This document shows, piece after piece, positions 1 to 7,365 of a DNA stretch of 27,174 bases. This stretch comes from Propionibacteriaceae bacterium (lineage in GTDB: Bacteria; Actinomycetota; Actinomycetes; Propionibacteriales; Propionibacteriaceae), in assembly GCA_905372155.1 (NCBI GenBank), contig CAJPNZ010000033.1, positions 1 through 27,174 of the forward strand. Direction: 5' to 3'. A program made the position numbers and the translations under genes. A model generated the notes under the pieces. That model searched no databases. It saw only the letters and a list, made by a program, of their open reading frames with translations, and was not told the DNA's origin. Each line of letters begins with the position of its first letter. The stretch's first letter is position 1.

Positions 1-55
1 CTAAACCATAATTCAAGTTTTTCACTGCCGTCCACAAAACCTATAGCAGTCCAGG

Positions 56-1710
56 GTGTCAGATGGGCGGATACTGGGCGACGATCTCGGGATCGCCACC
101 GAGAACACCGCGAAATGGCAGCACAACCACCTTCTCCACGGCACCACCTTCCAGCCAGGGCAACTCGTCATCATCGACGAAACCTCCCTCGCCGGCGCCC
201 TCTCGCTGGACCGCATCACACACCTCGCCCACACCGCTGGCACAAAAGTGCTGCTGGTCGGCGACTACGCACAACTGCAATCCGTGGACGCCTGCGGCGC
301 ACCAAGGACCGGGCCGACACGCTAGAACTGGTCGACGTGCACCGGTTCACCCACGCATGGGAGAAGACCGCATCCCTCGCGTTGCGCCACGGACACCCCC
401 ACGTCATCGACACCTACCTCGACCACCAGCGCATCACCGACGGCGACCACGACACCATGACCGACGCCGCCTACACCGCGTGGCAGGCCGACCGCGCCCA
501 AGGTCTCGTCTCGCTGCTGATCGCAGAAACCCGCGAAGACGTGTCCGCCCTGAACACCCGTGCCCGAGCCGACCTGATCCTCGATGGCACCCTCACTCCC
601 AGCCGCGAAGTTGCACTACACGACGGCACCACCGCCGGAATCGGCGACACGATCATCACCTGTCTCAACAACCGCAGATTCCGCACCGCCAGTGGCCGGG
701 ACTGGGTACGCAACGGCGACATCTGGACCATCGCCGGCGTCGGTGACGACGGCACCCTCACCATCCACAAGCCCGGACGCCGGTTCGGCGGCAGCATCCT
801 CCTCCCAGCCGCCTACGTCGTCGAACACGTCGACCTCGGGTACGCGGTCACCGCCTACCGCGCCCAAGGCACCACCACCGACACCGCGCACGTGCTCGTC
901 GAACCCACCTCCGCCAGGGAAACCTTCTACGTAGCGACCCACGGCCGGCACTCCAACCACGCCTACGTGACCCTCGACCGCGCCGACGACCACACCCAGC
1001 CACACCCCGGCGACAACCCCAACGCAACCGCACGCAGCGTGCTCTACGGAGTACTACAACACTCTGGAGCCGAACTCTCCGCCCACAAGACCATCGCCGC
1101 AGCCGCCCAGCACGACCGCTGGGCCACCCTCCTCCGCACCTCCGGCCTCACCACCGACGAAGCCGACCGCGCCATCGGATCCGACGCATTCAGCCCGCTC
1201 ACAGCCGAACTCCGCCGAGCCGAAGCCAACCACCACGACCTTGATGCCCTGCTGCCGCGACTCGTTGCCCCGCACGCGGGTTCGGCGACGCCGACAACAT
1301 CGCCGCGGTCCTCCACCACCGCATCGAACGAACCACCAAACGTCTAACAGGATCAGGTCGCGCACGCAAACCTCCACACCTCATCGCCGGCCTCATCCCA
1401 CAAGCCAAAGGCGTGACCGACACCGAAATGCAAGCTGCCCTCCACGAACGAGAAGCACTGATCAAGGAACGCGCCGACGCCGTCCTCAATACCGCCCTAA
1501 CCGAAAACGCACCCTGGACAAAGCCTTCGGAACCCCACCCAGCGACCAACACCAGGCCGTAGCCTGGCGGAGGGCCTCACGCGTAGTCGCCGCGTACCGC
1601 GACCGCTACCACATCACCAGTCAAACGCCCCCTCGGCTCGGAACCAGACACCGCAGCCCAGAGATCGACGCGGCGCGAGCGCGGGCCGCTTTCAATCGGG
1701 TGCTCCGCAT
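56..1710 (+). pseudogene. MobF relaxase / TraA-type conjugative helicase, C-terminal remnant with several frameshifts
   Basis: Remnant of the helicase half of a conjugative relaxase (TraA/TrwC/TraI type), which nicks and unwinds plasmid or ICE DNA. The first frame (56 to about 297) has the Walker B-like LVIIDETSLAG and motif III GDYAQLQSV. After a small deletion and frameshift near 298 the reading continues with ELVDVHRFTHAW, the motif V-like YAVTAYRAQGTT and the motif VI-like YVATHGRHSNHAYV (to about 1265). The C-terminal region is spread over further frames: FGDADNIAAVLHHRIE (about 1280-1515), then AVAWRRASRVVAAYRDRYHI (about 1520-1645), then AARARAAFNRVL. The N-terminal relaxase and Walker A region are missing at the left edge, where an AT-richer 55-bp stretch begins. 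At least three frame changes make a functional product very unlikely. Confidence 0.8.
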
Positions 1711-1714
1711 CTCA

Positions 1715-1750
1715 AGAGGAGAGCCTCACTTCAGAGGAGAGCCTCACTTC
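1715..1750. repeat. 18-bp tandem duplication
   Basis: AGAGGAGAGCCTCACTTC occurs twice head to tail (1715-1732 and 1733-1750) at the decayed 3' end of the relaxase remnant. This looks like a replication-slippage duplication. No function is evident. Confidence 0.85.
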
Positions 1751-1904
1751 GGCGGCTGGGCTCCAGGCTGCGAGGCGGAGTCAGGCCCAGACTGGACGCA
1801 GCATGTGACGCTTCCGATTGTCCGGCCGTAGGCGTAGCCTTAAGGTGAGATGAATTTCTCCCTACCTTCGGGCCGTCCGCGGCAGACCTTCGGGTCGCTC
1901 TCCA
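1751..1904. other. Intergenic stretch between relaxase and dprA remnants
   Basis: No convincing gene. This is the junction where the 3' end of the relaxase remnant on the plus strand meets the truncated 3' end of the dprA-like remnant on the minus strand. It contains two CCTTCGGG(C/T)CG-like boxes but no recognisable inverted repeat or attachment site. Confidence 0.4.
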
Positions 1905-2392
1905 CGCACCGACGACGACTACCCGTTCGTCCGCAGCCATCGAAACGGCAAGTTCGCGGGCAATATGGTTGCCGTAGGAAGTGGAAGCGCGTGCCCCGTG
2001 ATCATGATGAAGTCCTGCACCGGGCGAGCGAGTAAGGACGAAGCGCCACGAGCCCACAACACGTCCGGGGCTCCCTCGCCCAGATCATCGAGTGCAACAA
2101 GCCAGTCGGCGTCACCGGGGATGAGTTCCCGAACCCCTGACCGCTGAACCTGGTCGAGACGGGAGGCGATGCCCTTCACCGCAGGGGCGTCGAAGTAGCC
2201 CCACCATACCTGCGCATCCACAGAAGAGAGCCCCACCACGGCGCAGTCGTGCTCGACAAACCAGAGCGTCTCCACCGCTCCAAACTGAGCAAGAAGATGA
2301 CCCGTCACTGGATCATTGGGATTGACGAGCAGGGACAGCAGCATCCGCGCAGCCCGCTCGTCACATGCAAGGTCGGTCAAGCCAGCCATCAT
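1905..2392 (-). pseudogene. dprA: dprA/smf-like gene, frameshifted and 3'-truncated
   Basis: DprA binds single-stranded DNA and loads RecA during transformation; its Rossmann-like core belongs to the SMF/LOG (SLOG) superfamily. The start at 2392 has AGAGGAAG just upstream. The first ~125 residues match the DprA N-terminal domain: DERAARMLLSLLVNP, then ELIPGDADWLVALDDLG and APDVLWARG, leading to FIMITG. There the frame shifts by one base in a G run near 2011, and the other frame continues RASTSYGNHIARELAVSMAA and VVVVGAW, the start of the family's GARA.TAYG.H...ELA signature. The usual GGAYGID segment and everything after it are absent. The gene lies 59 bp downstream of the HIT-membrane gene on the same strand. 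The frameshift could be a sequencing error, but the 3' truncation looks real. Confidence 0.75.
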
Positions 2393-2451
2393 CGCTTCCT
2401 CTCGGTGTTCGATGCCTACGAGGTGCGCGGCCAGGACCGGTCCGGTGGCAG

Positions 2452-3375
2452 CTACGTGATGACGGCGCGGATATGGATGCCAACGCCGATGAGCAAGAGG
2501 GCACCGTAGAAGGGCAAGATCGACCACGACGACCAGACGCTCCATGCTGGGACCCATCGGCCAACCACAGTCCCGACTCGCTCACGCCATCCAGCCGATG
2601 CAGGAATTGGATCGTCAGCTTCGGAAGGGTCGAGTGAGAACCGTGGGACGGCGCGCATGCCCTGTGCAACGGTGTCATACAGCCGCCGGTAGGCGCGTTC
2701 CTGTCGCAGATAGTTAGCGTCGAGGAACATGAAGAGTACGACCGCTGCGAGTCCGAGCAGCGCAACCGCTCGTGAGTGCTGGATCAGCGCGAACCCGTAG
2801 GTGGCCGTAACGACCGGTAGCAGCCATCCCTTCACGCTTGATGATGCGGCGGACATGCGAGTGATGACTGCCTGGATGAAGTCGAGGTGCTTCCGCCTGT
2901 CCTCCTCTGAGGGCACGACCGGGCTGCCCACCTGTTGCTCGCCTTGCCAACACTCGGCTCTCAGTGCTTCCCACGCTTCGTCCTTCTCCTCCTCGCTGTA
3001 GTTGCTTTCGGGCGGCCAGATGCGTCCGATGGGGTCTCCTTCCCAGCGAGGGACAAGATGGATGTGGAGGTGGAAGACCGTCTGACTGGCCGCGCTACCG
3101 TTGGACTGAATAACGTTGAGGCCATCGGGGTTGACTGCGCGCTTGACTGCTGCGGCGAGTCGCATTGTCGCCCTAGCGAGCTGCTCGGCAGTGACTTCAT
3201 CAAGTGCCCAAATGTCGGGCACATGGAGGCGGGGAATCACCAGTGTGTGCCCGAGGGTAGCCGGGTTGCGCGGGAAGAAAGCGACGACATGCTCATCTCG
3301 ATAGACCTCGCGAGCGTCGGGATCGTCCCGGTCGACGATCTCGCAGAAGGGGCAATCAGGGTCGCTTGTAGGCAT
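2452..3375 (-). CDS. HIT-domain protein with C-terminal membrane domain (putative partner of TIR-like protein)
   Basis: 307-residue two-part protein. Residues 1-135 form a histidine-triad (HIT) domain, with CPFC at 8-11 and the triad HLHIHLV at 102-108. HIT enzymes bind and hydrolyse nucleotide phosphoramidates or dinucleotides. Residues ~180-307 hold two closely spaced hydrophobic helices (about 183-199 and 203-219), a charged helix with FLDANYLRQERAYRRLYD (217-234), and a third hydrophobic helix (284-300). This membrane module resembles the small TM effector domains found in nucleotide-signalling defence loci (inference from motif shape). The ATG at 3375 lies inside the last codons of the TIR gene (20-nt overlap) with no good Shine-Dalgarno sequence, so translational coupling is likely. 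Free-standing HIT proteins end near residue 140, so the membrane extension is unusual. Confidence 0.85.
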   Translation of the reverse strand: MPTSDPDCPFCEIVDRDDPDAREVYRDEHVVAFFPRNPATLGHTLVIPRLHVPDIWALDEVTAEQLARATMRLAAAVKRAVNPDGLNVIQSNGSAASQTVFHLHIHLVPRWEGDPIGRIWPPESNYSEEEKDEAWEALRAECWQGEQQVGSPVVPSEEDRRKHLDFIQAVITRMSAASSSVKGWLLPVVTATYGFALIQHSRAVALLGLAAVVLFMFLDANYLRQERAYRRLYDTVAQGMRAVPRFSLDPSEADDPIPASAGWRERVGTVVGRWVPAWSVWSSWSILPFYGALLLIGVGIHIRAVIT

Positions 3376-3841
3376 TGCCGGCCCAGGTCGTGAGGTTGGC
3401 CTTGATCGTCGCGTAGACGCCCTGGCTGTTGGAGCCACTGGGGTTGTAGACCGGAACGAAATCTCCGACCGTGCCGCCACCTTTCAGCGTGACCTTGCTG
3501 AACGGGTCTTCGCCGCAGGAGTCGGTGTAGCCGTTGCGGTCCTCCAGCCCGTGGATACGGATGCCGACAAGTGGCTTGTGGTTGTCCCAGGCGTAGGCGA
3601 TCTCGTGACGGACCCAAGGACGGCTTGCGGTCTGAGCCCCGATCAACACGACGACCGCAGACTTATGTGCCATCTGGTCCGCGATCCACTTCTTGATGGC
3701 TGCGTCGCCCTTGCGCTTCACTTCCTCCCACTCCTGCGCCTTGAGGATGGGTTGACCCTCCAAAGCACCCATCTGGATAATCTGCTGCACCCGCCACGCG
3801 TCGCGGTCGTAGTGGAAGCTGTAGAAAACCGACTTGGCCAT
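3356..3841 (-). CDS. TIR-like (ThsB / DUF1863, MTH538-type) protein
   Basis: 161-residue protein of the TIR-like family that includes ThsB of Thoeris antiphage systems, which makes NAD-derived signal molecules. The N-terminus KSVFYSFHYDRDAWR is the characteristic first strand with the SFHY motif. QEWEEVKRKGDAAIKKWI follows, then the strand SAVVVLIGAQTASRPWV, and RHEIAYAWD, where Glu80 sits where the family's catalytic glutamate is expected. KPLVGIRIHGLED closes the core. The ATG at 3841 is chosen because GGGAGAG lies ~7 nt upstream and the conserved MAKSVFYSFHY start matches the family; an upstream ATG at 3892 is less likely. It is the first gene of an overlapping pair with the HIT-membrane gene, which suggests an enzyme-plus-receptor/effector module. 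No SIR2-SLOG or macro-TM ThsA is seen here. Confidence 0.85.
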   Translation of the reverse strand: MAKSVFYSFHYDRDAWRVQQIIQMGALEGQPILKAQEWEEVKRKGDAAIKKWIADQMAHKSAVVVLIGAQTASRPWVRHEIAYAWDNHKPLVGIRIHGLEDRNGYTDSCGEDPFSKVTLKGGGTVGDFVPVYNPSGSNSQGVYATIKANLTTWAGNAYKRP

Positions 3842-3961
3842 GCTGGACTCTCCCGTCACCTGAGGTCGAGCCGCTCTCGAACCGTCACTCAAGCCTACAA
3901 TGGGGCACCGACATTCAGACCTATGAACGCACTCACGCAGACCGGACCCCCTACTGCTGCC

Positions 3962-4294
3962 TCATGACATCCCCTCGTTCGCATCGTCCACGATGACGCC
4001 AGCCTCAACCAACGTTGCGCGCACAGCCTTGCGGTCCACGCCCATTCGACGAGCGAACGCCCGCATCGAGACACCTGCTCGGGCCAGCCGCACCGCCCCC
4101 GCATTCTCGTCCAGCCCCAGCCCCAGACGACGACTCGGCACGTTACGCCTACGAAGATGCGAAAACACCGTGGCACGGTGGATGCCGAGCCTCTCAGCGA
4201 GATCCTTCACGCTCTTCCCGGCCAGGTAGTCACCGACCAGCGCGTCCACCTCGAGGGCTGTGAGGAAAGTTTGAGCCGTCTCGACAGTCCCCAC
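3962..4294 (-). CDS. Tandem helix-turn-helix protein of the recombinase-associated type
   Basis: Small protein with two HTH units. The first contains VKDLAERLGIHRATVFSHLR and RRNVPSRR, typical of the Hin/resolvase-like HTH in proteins that accompany actinobacterial serine recombinases. The second contains MRAFARRMGVDRKAVRATL. It probably binds DNA. The start is uncertain: I chose GTG at 4294, but coding-like sequence in the same frame (FGNSASRTKTLVNRLNRGVY, about 4335-4405) suggests a longer original gene whose 5' end has decayed. No recombinase catalytic domain is visible nearby. It sits upstream of the TIR gene on the same strand, ~120 bp away. Confidence 0.55.
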   Translation of the reverse strand: MGTVETAQTFLTALEVDALVGDYLAGKSVKDLAERLGIHRATVFSHLRRRNVPSRRLGLGLDENAGAVRLARAGVSMRAFARRMGVDRKAVRATLVEAGVIVDDANEGMS

Positions 4295-4443
4295 AACAGA
4301 GCCACGATCATCCCTCAGAGCGGTACTTTCGGGCCGTCGGGACACCTCGTAAACCCCACGATTCAAGCGGTTGACCAAGGTCTTCGTCCTGGAAGCAGAG
4401 TTGCCGAACGTGCTACTCAGGCACCCCAACGAGGCCCTGTTGA

Positions 4444-4829
4444 CATACGGGCCCCACGCGGGACGGACGTCTCCTGATCGCTCGGCAACTACCTGGTGGC
4501 AAACCACAAGTCGACCTCGCCGCACTCGATGACACCTCAACCGAACAGATCGATGCATTTGGTCACGCTTTGACCGCCGACCGCACCGGCGTGCTCTGGG
4601 AGCCGCGGAAGCGGTCATGACAGACACATCTGCCCGGCATCGTGTTGCCGTCACCAGTCCACCACTGGCTCTCCGGAACCGAGCCGAACGCAATCGCCGT
4701 GCTGTTCCCTCAGGTCCCGGCGCTTCTTCCGATCGAGGCGCTGCTCGTGGCCGGCGAGCCTGTTGGTATCCAGGCTGCAGTCGCCCGGTTGACCGTCCCA
4801 ACAACGGACGGAGGAACAACTCAATCTAG
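4444..4829 (+). pseudogene. Unrecognised coding remnants, interrupted by an in-frame TGA
   Basis: Two coding-like stretches lie in one frame, separated by TGA at 4618-4620. The first (4444-4617) ends LDDTSTEQIDAFGHALTADR and GVLWEPRKRS. The second starts after the stop and reads PVHHWLSGTEPNAIAVLF, then ALLPIEALLVAGEPVGIQAA. The composition is protein-like, but I recognise no family and there is no convincing start. It may be the 3' end of one gene plus a decayed second gene, or one gene broken by a stop. It overlaps, on the opposite strand, the degraded upstream part of the helix-turn-helix gene. Confidence 0.3.
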
Positions 4830-5147
4830 CCACAGTGTGTCTGGTCGCTGGCGCGAATGCAGTCGTCGCAGGCATATTGGCCCTGCCTGCGGGGACTCAG
4901 GGAAACTCCCATGACGTGGCGGCAATTCCTGCGGTGATGCGGCCGGGCTGGCCAGCCAGACCGGAACATCCGCGTATCCCGGGACAGCCCAAACAGTCGA
5001 CGCCGAGGTTAGCCCGCGACCGATCACTCCAAGCTCGAAAGTTCGCCCCGGCATAGGCCTCGGCGACGTGCGGGGTGGCTCGTCTTCCCATCTTCGTGGC
5101 GACCGTGCCCCCACCGGCATCGCGCTCACACGACATGTCACGCATTA
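4830..5147. other. Gene-poor stretch upstream of the toxin-antitoxin operon
   Basis: Short open frames exist on both strands (for example a plus-strand frame with CLVAGANAVVAGILALPAG near 4840-4895), but none has a recognisable domain or ribosome binding site. It is best regarded as decayed island DNA. Confidence 0.4.
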
Positions 5148-5162
5148 CAGTATGCAATACTG
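5148..5162. promoter_or_regulatory. Probable autoregulatory operator of the toxin-antitoxin operon
   Basis: CAGTATGCAATACTG is an inverted repeat (CAGTAT-GCA-ATACTG) ending 5 bp before the antitoxin ATG. Ribbon-helix-helix antitoxins bind such short palindromes over their own promoter. There is no Shine-Dalgarno sequence before the ATG, so the transcript may be leaderless or nearly so. Confidence 0.6.
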
Positions 5163-5167
5163 AATAC

Positions 5168-5401
5168 ATGACGCAGATGGTGGTCCGCATTGATGAGGCG
5201 ACGGAGCGCGCACTGACACACCTGATGGAACTCACCGGTCTCAACAAGTCCGAGGTGGTGCGCAAGACGATTCAGGAAGCCGAGCGCCAAGCCATCATCG
5301 AACGGGTGCGACGCCAGGCCGACGCACTGCGCGAAGACCCCAAGGACAGAGCGGAGATGCTTGCCCTGGCCGATGAGATGGACTCGCTACGTGCGTGGTG
5401 A
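5168..5401 (+). CDS. Ribbon-helix-helix antitoxin (MazE-type partner)
   Basis: 77-residue antitoxin. The N-terminal QMVVRIDEATERALTHLM is the beta strand and first helix of a ribbon-helix-helix DNA-binding domain, followed by GLNKSEVVRKTI. The C-terminal charged helix, with RVRRQADALREDPKDRAEML, would wrap the toxin. The ATG at 5168 is chosen because the RHH strand begins immediately after it and the palindromic operator lies just upstream. Its stop overlaps the GTG start of the toxin gene, so the two products are translationally coupled, as expected for a type II toxin-antitoxin system. Confidence 0.85.
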   Translation: MTQMVVRIDEATERALTHLMELTGLNKSEVVRKTIQEAERQAIIERVRRQADALREDPKDRAEMLALADEMDSLRAW

Positions 5402-5708
5402 CATCTATCGACTTCGGGCGAACAAACACGCACATGGCCACGAGCAACGTGGCACCAGGTATGCCGTCGTCGTACAGGCTGACTACCTGAACCTCTCCAC
5501 GCTTCTCGTTGCCCCGACCTCGACGAGCGCCCGCCCCTCCGACTTCCGGCCAACGATCACCATCGACGGTACCGAGACCCGGGTATTGGTCGAGCAAACG
5601 ACCGCGGTCAACGCCGAGACCCGGCTGGGCGATTTCGCCGGACGGCTCGACGCCAAGGAACTGACGGAACTCGACCGCGCCTTGGCACTGGTGTTGGGAT
5701 TGTTCTGA
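5391..5708 (+). CDS. MazF/PemK-family toxin (mRNA interferase)
   Basis: 105-residue endoribonuclease toxin of the MazF/PemK fold. VRGDIYRLR is the first strand. EQRGTRYAVVVQADYLN holds the conserved G-x-R-x-x-V-V-V-Q and the following Asn. LLVAPTSTSARP is the conserved P-T-S strand, and VLVEQTTAVNAETRLGDFAG carries the conserved D/N-x-x-x-R-L region. GTG at 5391 is preferred over an upstream ATG because it begins exactly at the conserved RGDIY and overlaps the antitoxin stop by 11 nt. The two genes form a complete type II pair, probably helping to maintain the island. Confidence 0.88.
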   Translation: MRGDIYRLRANKHAHGHEQRGTRYAVVVQADYLNLSTLLVAPTSTSARPSDFRPTITIDGTETRVLVEQTTAVNAETRLGDFAGRLDAKELTELDRALALVLGLF

Positions 5709-5730
5709 TCAGTTCCGGCTACAGCTCCCG

Positions 5731-5752
5731 TTGAACAAAATCATTTGTTCAA
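5731..5752. terminator. Hairpin after the toxin gene
   Basis: TTGAACAAA-ATCA-TTTGTTCAA forms a perfect 9-bp stem with a 4-nt loop, 22 bp after the toxin stop. There is no clear U tract. It could be a terminator or belong to the adjacent transposase remnant. Confidence 0.5.
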
Positions 5753-6143
5753 TCGGTAGGGGGAATTGGTTTGTGGTGATGCCCCGCGTCGAGTAGTTGG
5801 CGGGATTTCGGGTTCGGGAAAGTTGAGGTTGATGGAGTAGGCAGGGCCTTGATGGACCTCTGAAGGCCGGTTCCAGGCCAAGGCCTTGCGCGGCCGGATC
5901 GTGTTTGACTCGATCCGGTATGCATCGGCCTGTCGGACCAGGTCGAGGGCATCGTTCGATCTGTTCACGGTAGAGCCGCTCGTACTTCAAGAACCCGAAG
6001 GGAAGGTCACCGGCGGTGTTGGGATCGGTCAGGCGCTCGACCAGCCGGACACCATCGAGCATGACTTCGGCCTCAGCCAGCGCGACCTCGACCCCGGCGA
6101 TGATGTTGTGCTGGTTCGCCGTCTGTGTCCCAGTGTCAACGAA
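5741..6143 (-). pseudogene. DDE (IS3/IS481-like) transposase remnant
   Basis: Degenerate integrase-core transposase. The upstream part (about 6143-5990) reads NIIAGVEVALAEAEVMLDG and LVERLTDPNT, matching the middle of actinobacterial integrase-type transposases. It jumps directly to FLKYERLYREQI, so the segment carrying a catalytic Asp has been deleted. A frameshift near 5955 leads to DALDLVRQADAYRIESNTIR and ALAWNRPSEVHQG, the classic C-terminal motif around the catalytic Glu region. No intact inverted repeats or target duplication could be identified. It separates the toxin-antitoxin pair from the asparaginase gene. Confidence 0.75.
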
Positions 6144-6265
6144 ACCGCACGGACGACCGAGCGGAACGGGTGGCTCTGAGGCATTTACTTGCCGCCCGCT
6201 GCAGCCTAACCTTGAGGGATGGGGACGCTGGCGACCCCACCACAACGCCCAACGAGGGGATCTCG

Positions 6266-7222
6266 ATGTACGTTCACATTCTCGGCACCGGGGGGACGAT
6301 CTCATCGCGCACGCGGGAAGGGGCTGGTGCCACCGCCACCGACGGCGCCGCGTCGCTGGCTGAGATGCTCACGGCCGAGATCCGCGCGACCGATGTCCTG
6401 ACCACAGGCAGCTACCTGCTCACCTTCGCCGACCTGCGGATCCTCGTCAAGGCGGTGCAGGAGGCGCTGGCCGATGACGACTGCGTCGGCGTCGTCGTGA
6501 CTCACGGCACCGACACGATGGAAGAGACCGCGTTCCTCCTCGACCTCGTACACACATCTGACAAGCCAGTCGTCCTGACCGGAGCGCAGCGGGCGGCCGA
6601 CTCGTCACACCCCGACGGCCCCGACAATCTCGCTGACGCGGTCGCGGCCGCCGCCAGCCCTGCGCTGCGCGAGTGCGGAGTGCTGGTGTGCTTCGCGGGG
6701 CAGGTGCGGTCGGCGCGTGGGGTGCGGAAGACGCAGACGTGGGAGCTGACGGCCTTCGATGGCGGCACGCTCGTAGCGGAAATGCGCGACGGCGAGGCCC
6801 ATGTGTTGGCTCGGCCGCGTCGCCACCCACCGCTGCCGCTGCCAACCGAAGCGTTCGACAACGTGCGGGTGGAGATCGTTCCGTGTTTCCTGGGCGCGAC
6901 ACCGCGGGTGCTGGCTCACGTCATCGACGACGGCGCCGACGGCATCGTCCTAGCCGGAACGGGCATCGGAAACGCGGGCGTCGGGTTCGTAGATGAGGTC
7001 GCGCGGGCGGTGACCGCTGGCATCCCGGTGGTACTGGCGTCCCGCGTCGTGTGGGGGCCGATCAAGCCGATCTATGGCAACGGCGGCGGGGTCGACCTCG
7101 TGGGGGCCGGCGCCATCCCGTCGGGGGAACTGAACACGCCGCAGTCACGAATGCTGATGGCGCTGCTGCTTGGAAAGGGGGTGGGAGACAAGTTCGCCGA
7201 CAACTTCGTCGCTTTCACGTAA
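6266..7222 (+). CDS. L-asparaginase (type I/II asparaginase family)
   Basis: 318-residue cytoplasmic enzyme hydrolysing asparagine to aspartate and ammonia. The N-terminal YVHILGTGGTISS carries the first catalytic Thr (Thr11). VVVTHGTDTMEETAF carries the second catalytic pair (Thr82, Asp83). LTGAQRAADSSHPDGPDNL follows, where the family has G-A-M/Q-R. The C-terminal domain has VLAGTGIGNAGVG and IPVVLASRVVWGP. No signal peptide is seen. The ATG at 6266 is supported by AGGGGA upstream and by the family's usual start directly before the TGG(T) motif. It is followed 143 bp later by the deacetylase gene on the same strand; the two may form an amide/imide utilisation unit. Confidence 0.92.
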   Translation: MYVHILGTGGTISSRTREGAGATATDGAASLAEMLTAEIRATDVLTTGSYLLTFADLRILVKAVQEALADDDCVGVVVTHGTDTMEETAFLLDLVHTSDKPVVLTGAQRAADSSHPDGPDNLADAVAAAASPALRECGVLVCFAGQVRSARGVRKTQTWELTAFDGGTLVAEMRDGEAHVLARPRRHPPLPLPTEAFDNVRVEIVPCFLGATPRVLAHVIDDGADGIVLAGTGIGNAGVGFVDEVARAVTAGIPVVLASRVVWGPIKPIYGNGGGVDLVGAGAIPSGELNTPQSRMLMALLLGKGVGDKFADNFVAFT

Positions 7223-7365
7223 CGGGCAGGTGATGCGTCCCTGGGTCAGCTACCACGGGTTCGCAATCACCACAGCCCTGGGTCATTCAGTGCCCACAGC
7301 GCGTCACCCATATCCCGGCGCTTGGGCGGAATCATCTCGCAACACCAATCCTGATAGGAGCCACC

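Noticed and set aside
1..55. AT-richer edge considered as an IS terminal sequence
   Set aside because: It resembles an element end, but without the sequence further left no inverted repeat or target duplication can be shown.
1715..1750. Two tandem 18-bp repeats considered as the start of a CRISPR or iteron array
   Set aside because: Only two copies, directly adjacent with no spacer; a slippage duplication is simpler. No CRISPR array or cas gene is visible in the window.
3962..4819. Full 285-residue frame of the helix-turn-helix gene as one protein
   Set aside because: The first ~125 residues are Arg-rich and motif-free, and the opposite strand has a coding-like stretch; only the C-terminal part is supported.
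4444..4829. Possible selenocysteine or readthrough gene because two coding-like stretches share a frame across a TGA
   Set aside because: No SECIS-like context, no recognisable family and a decayed neighbourhood; a broken gene or two adjacent remnants is more likely.
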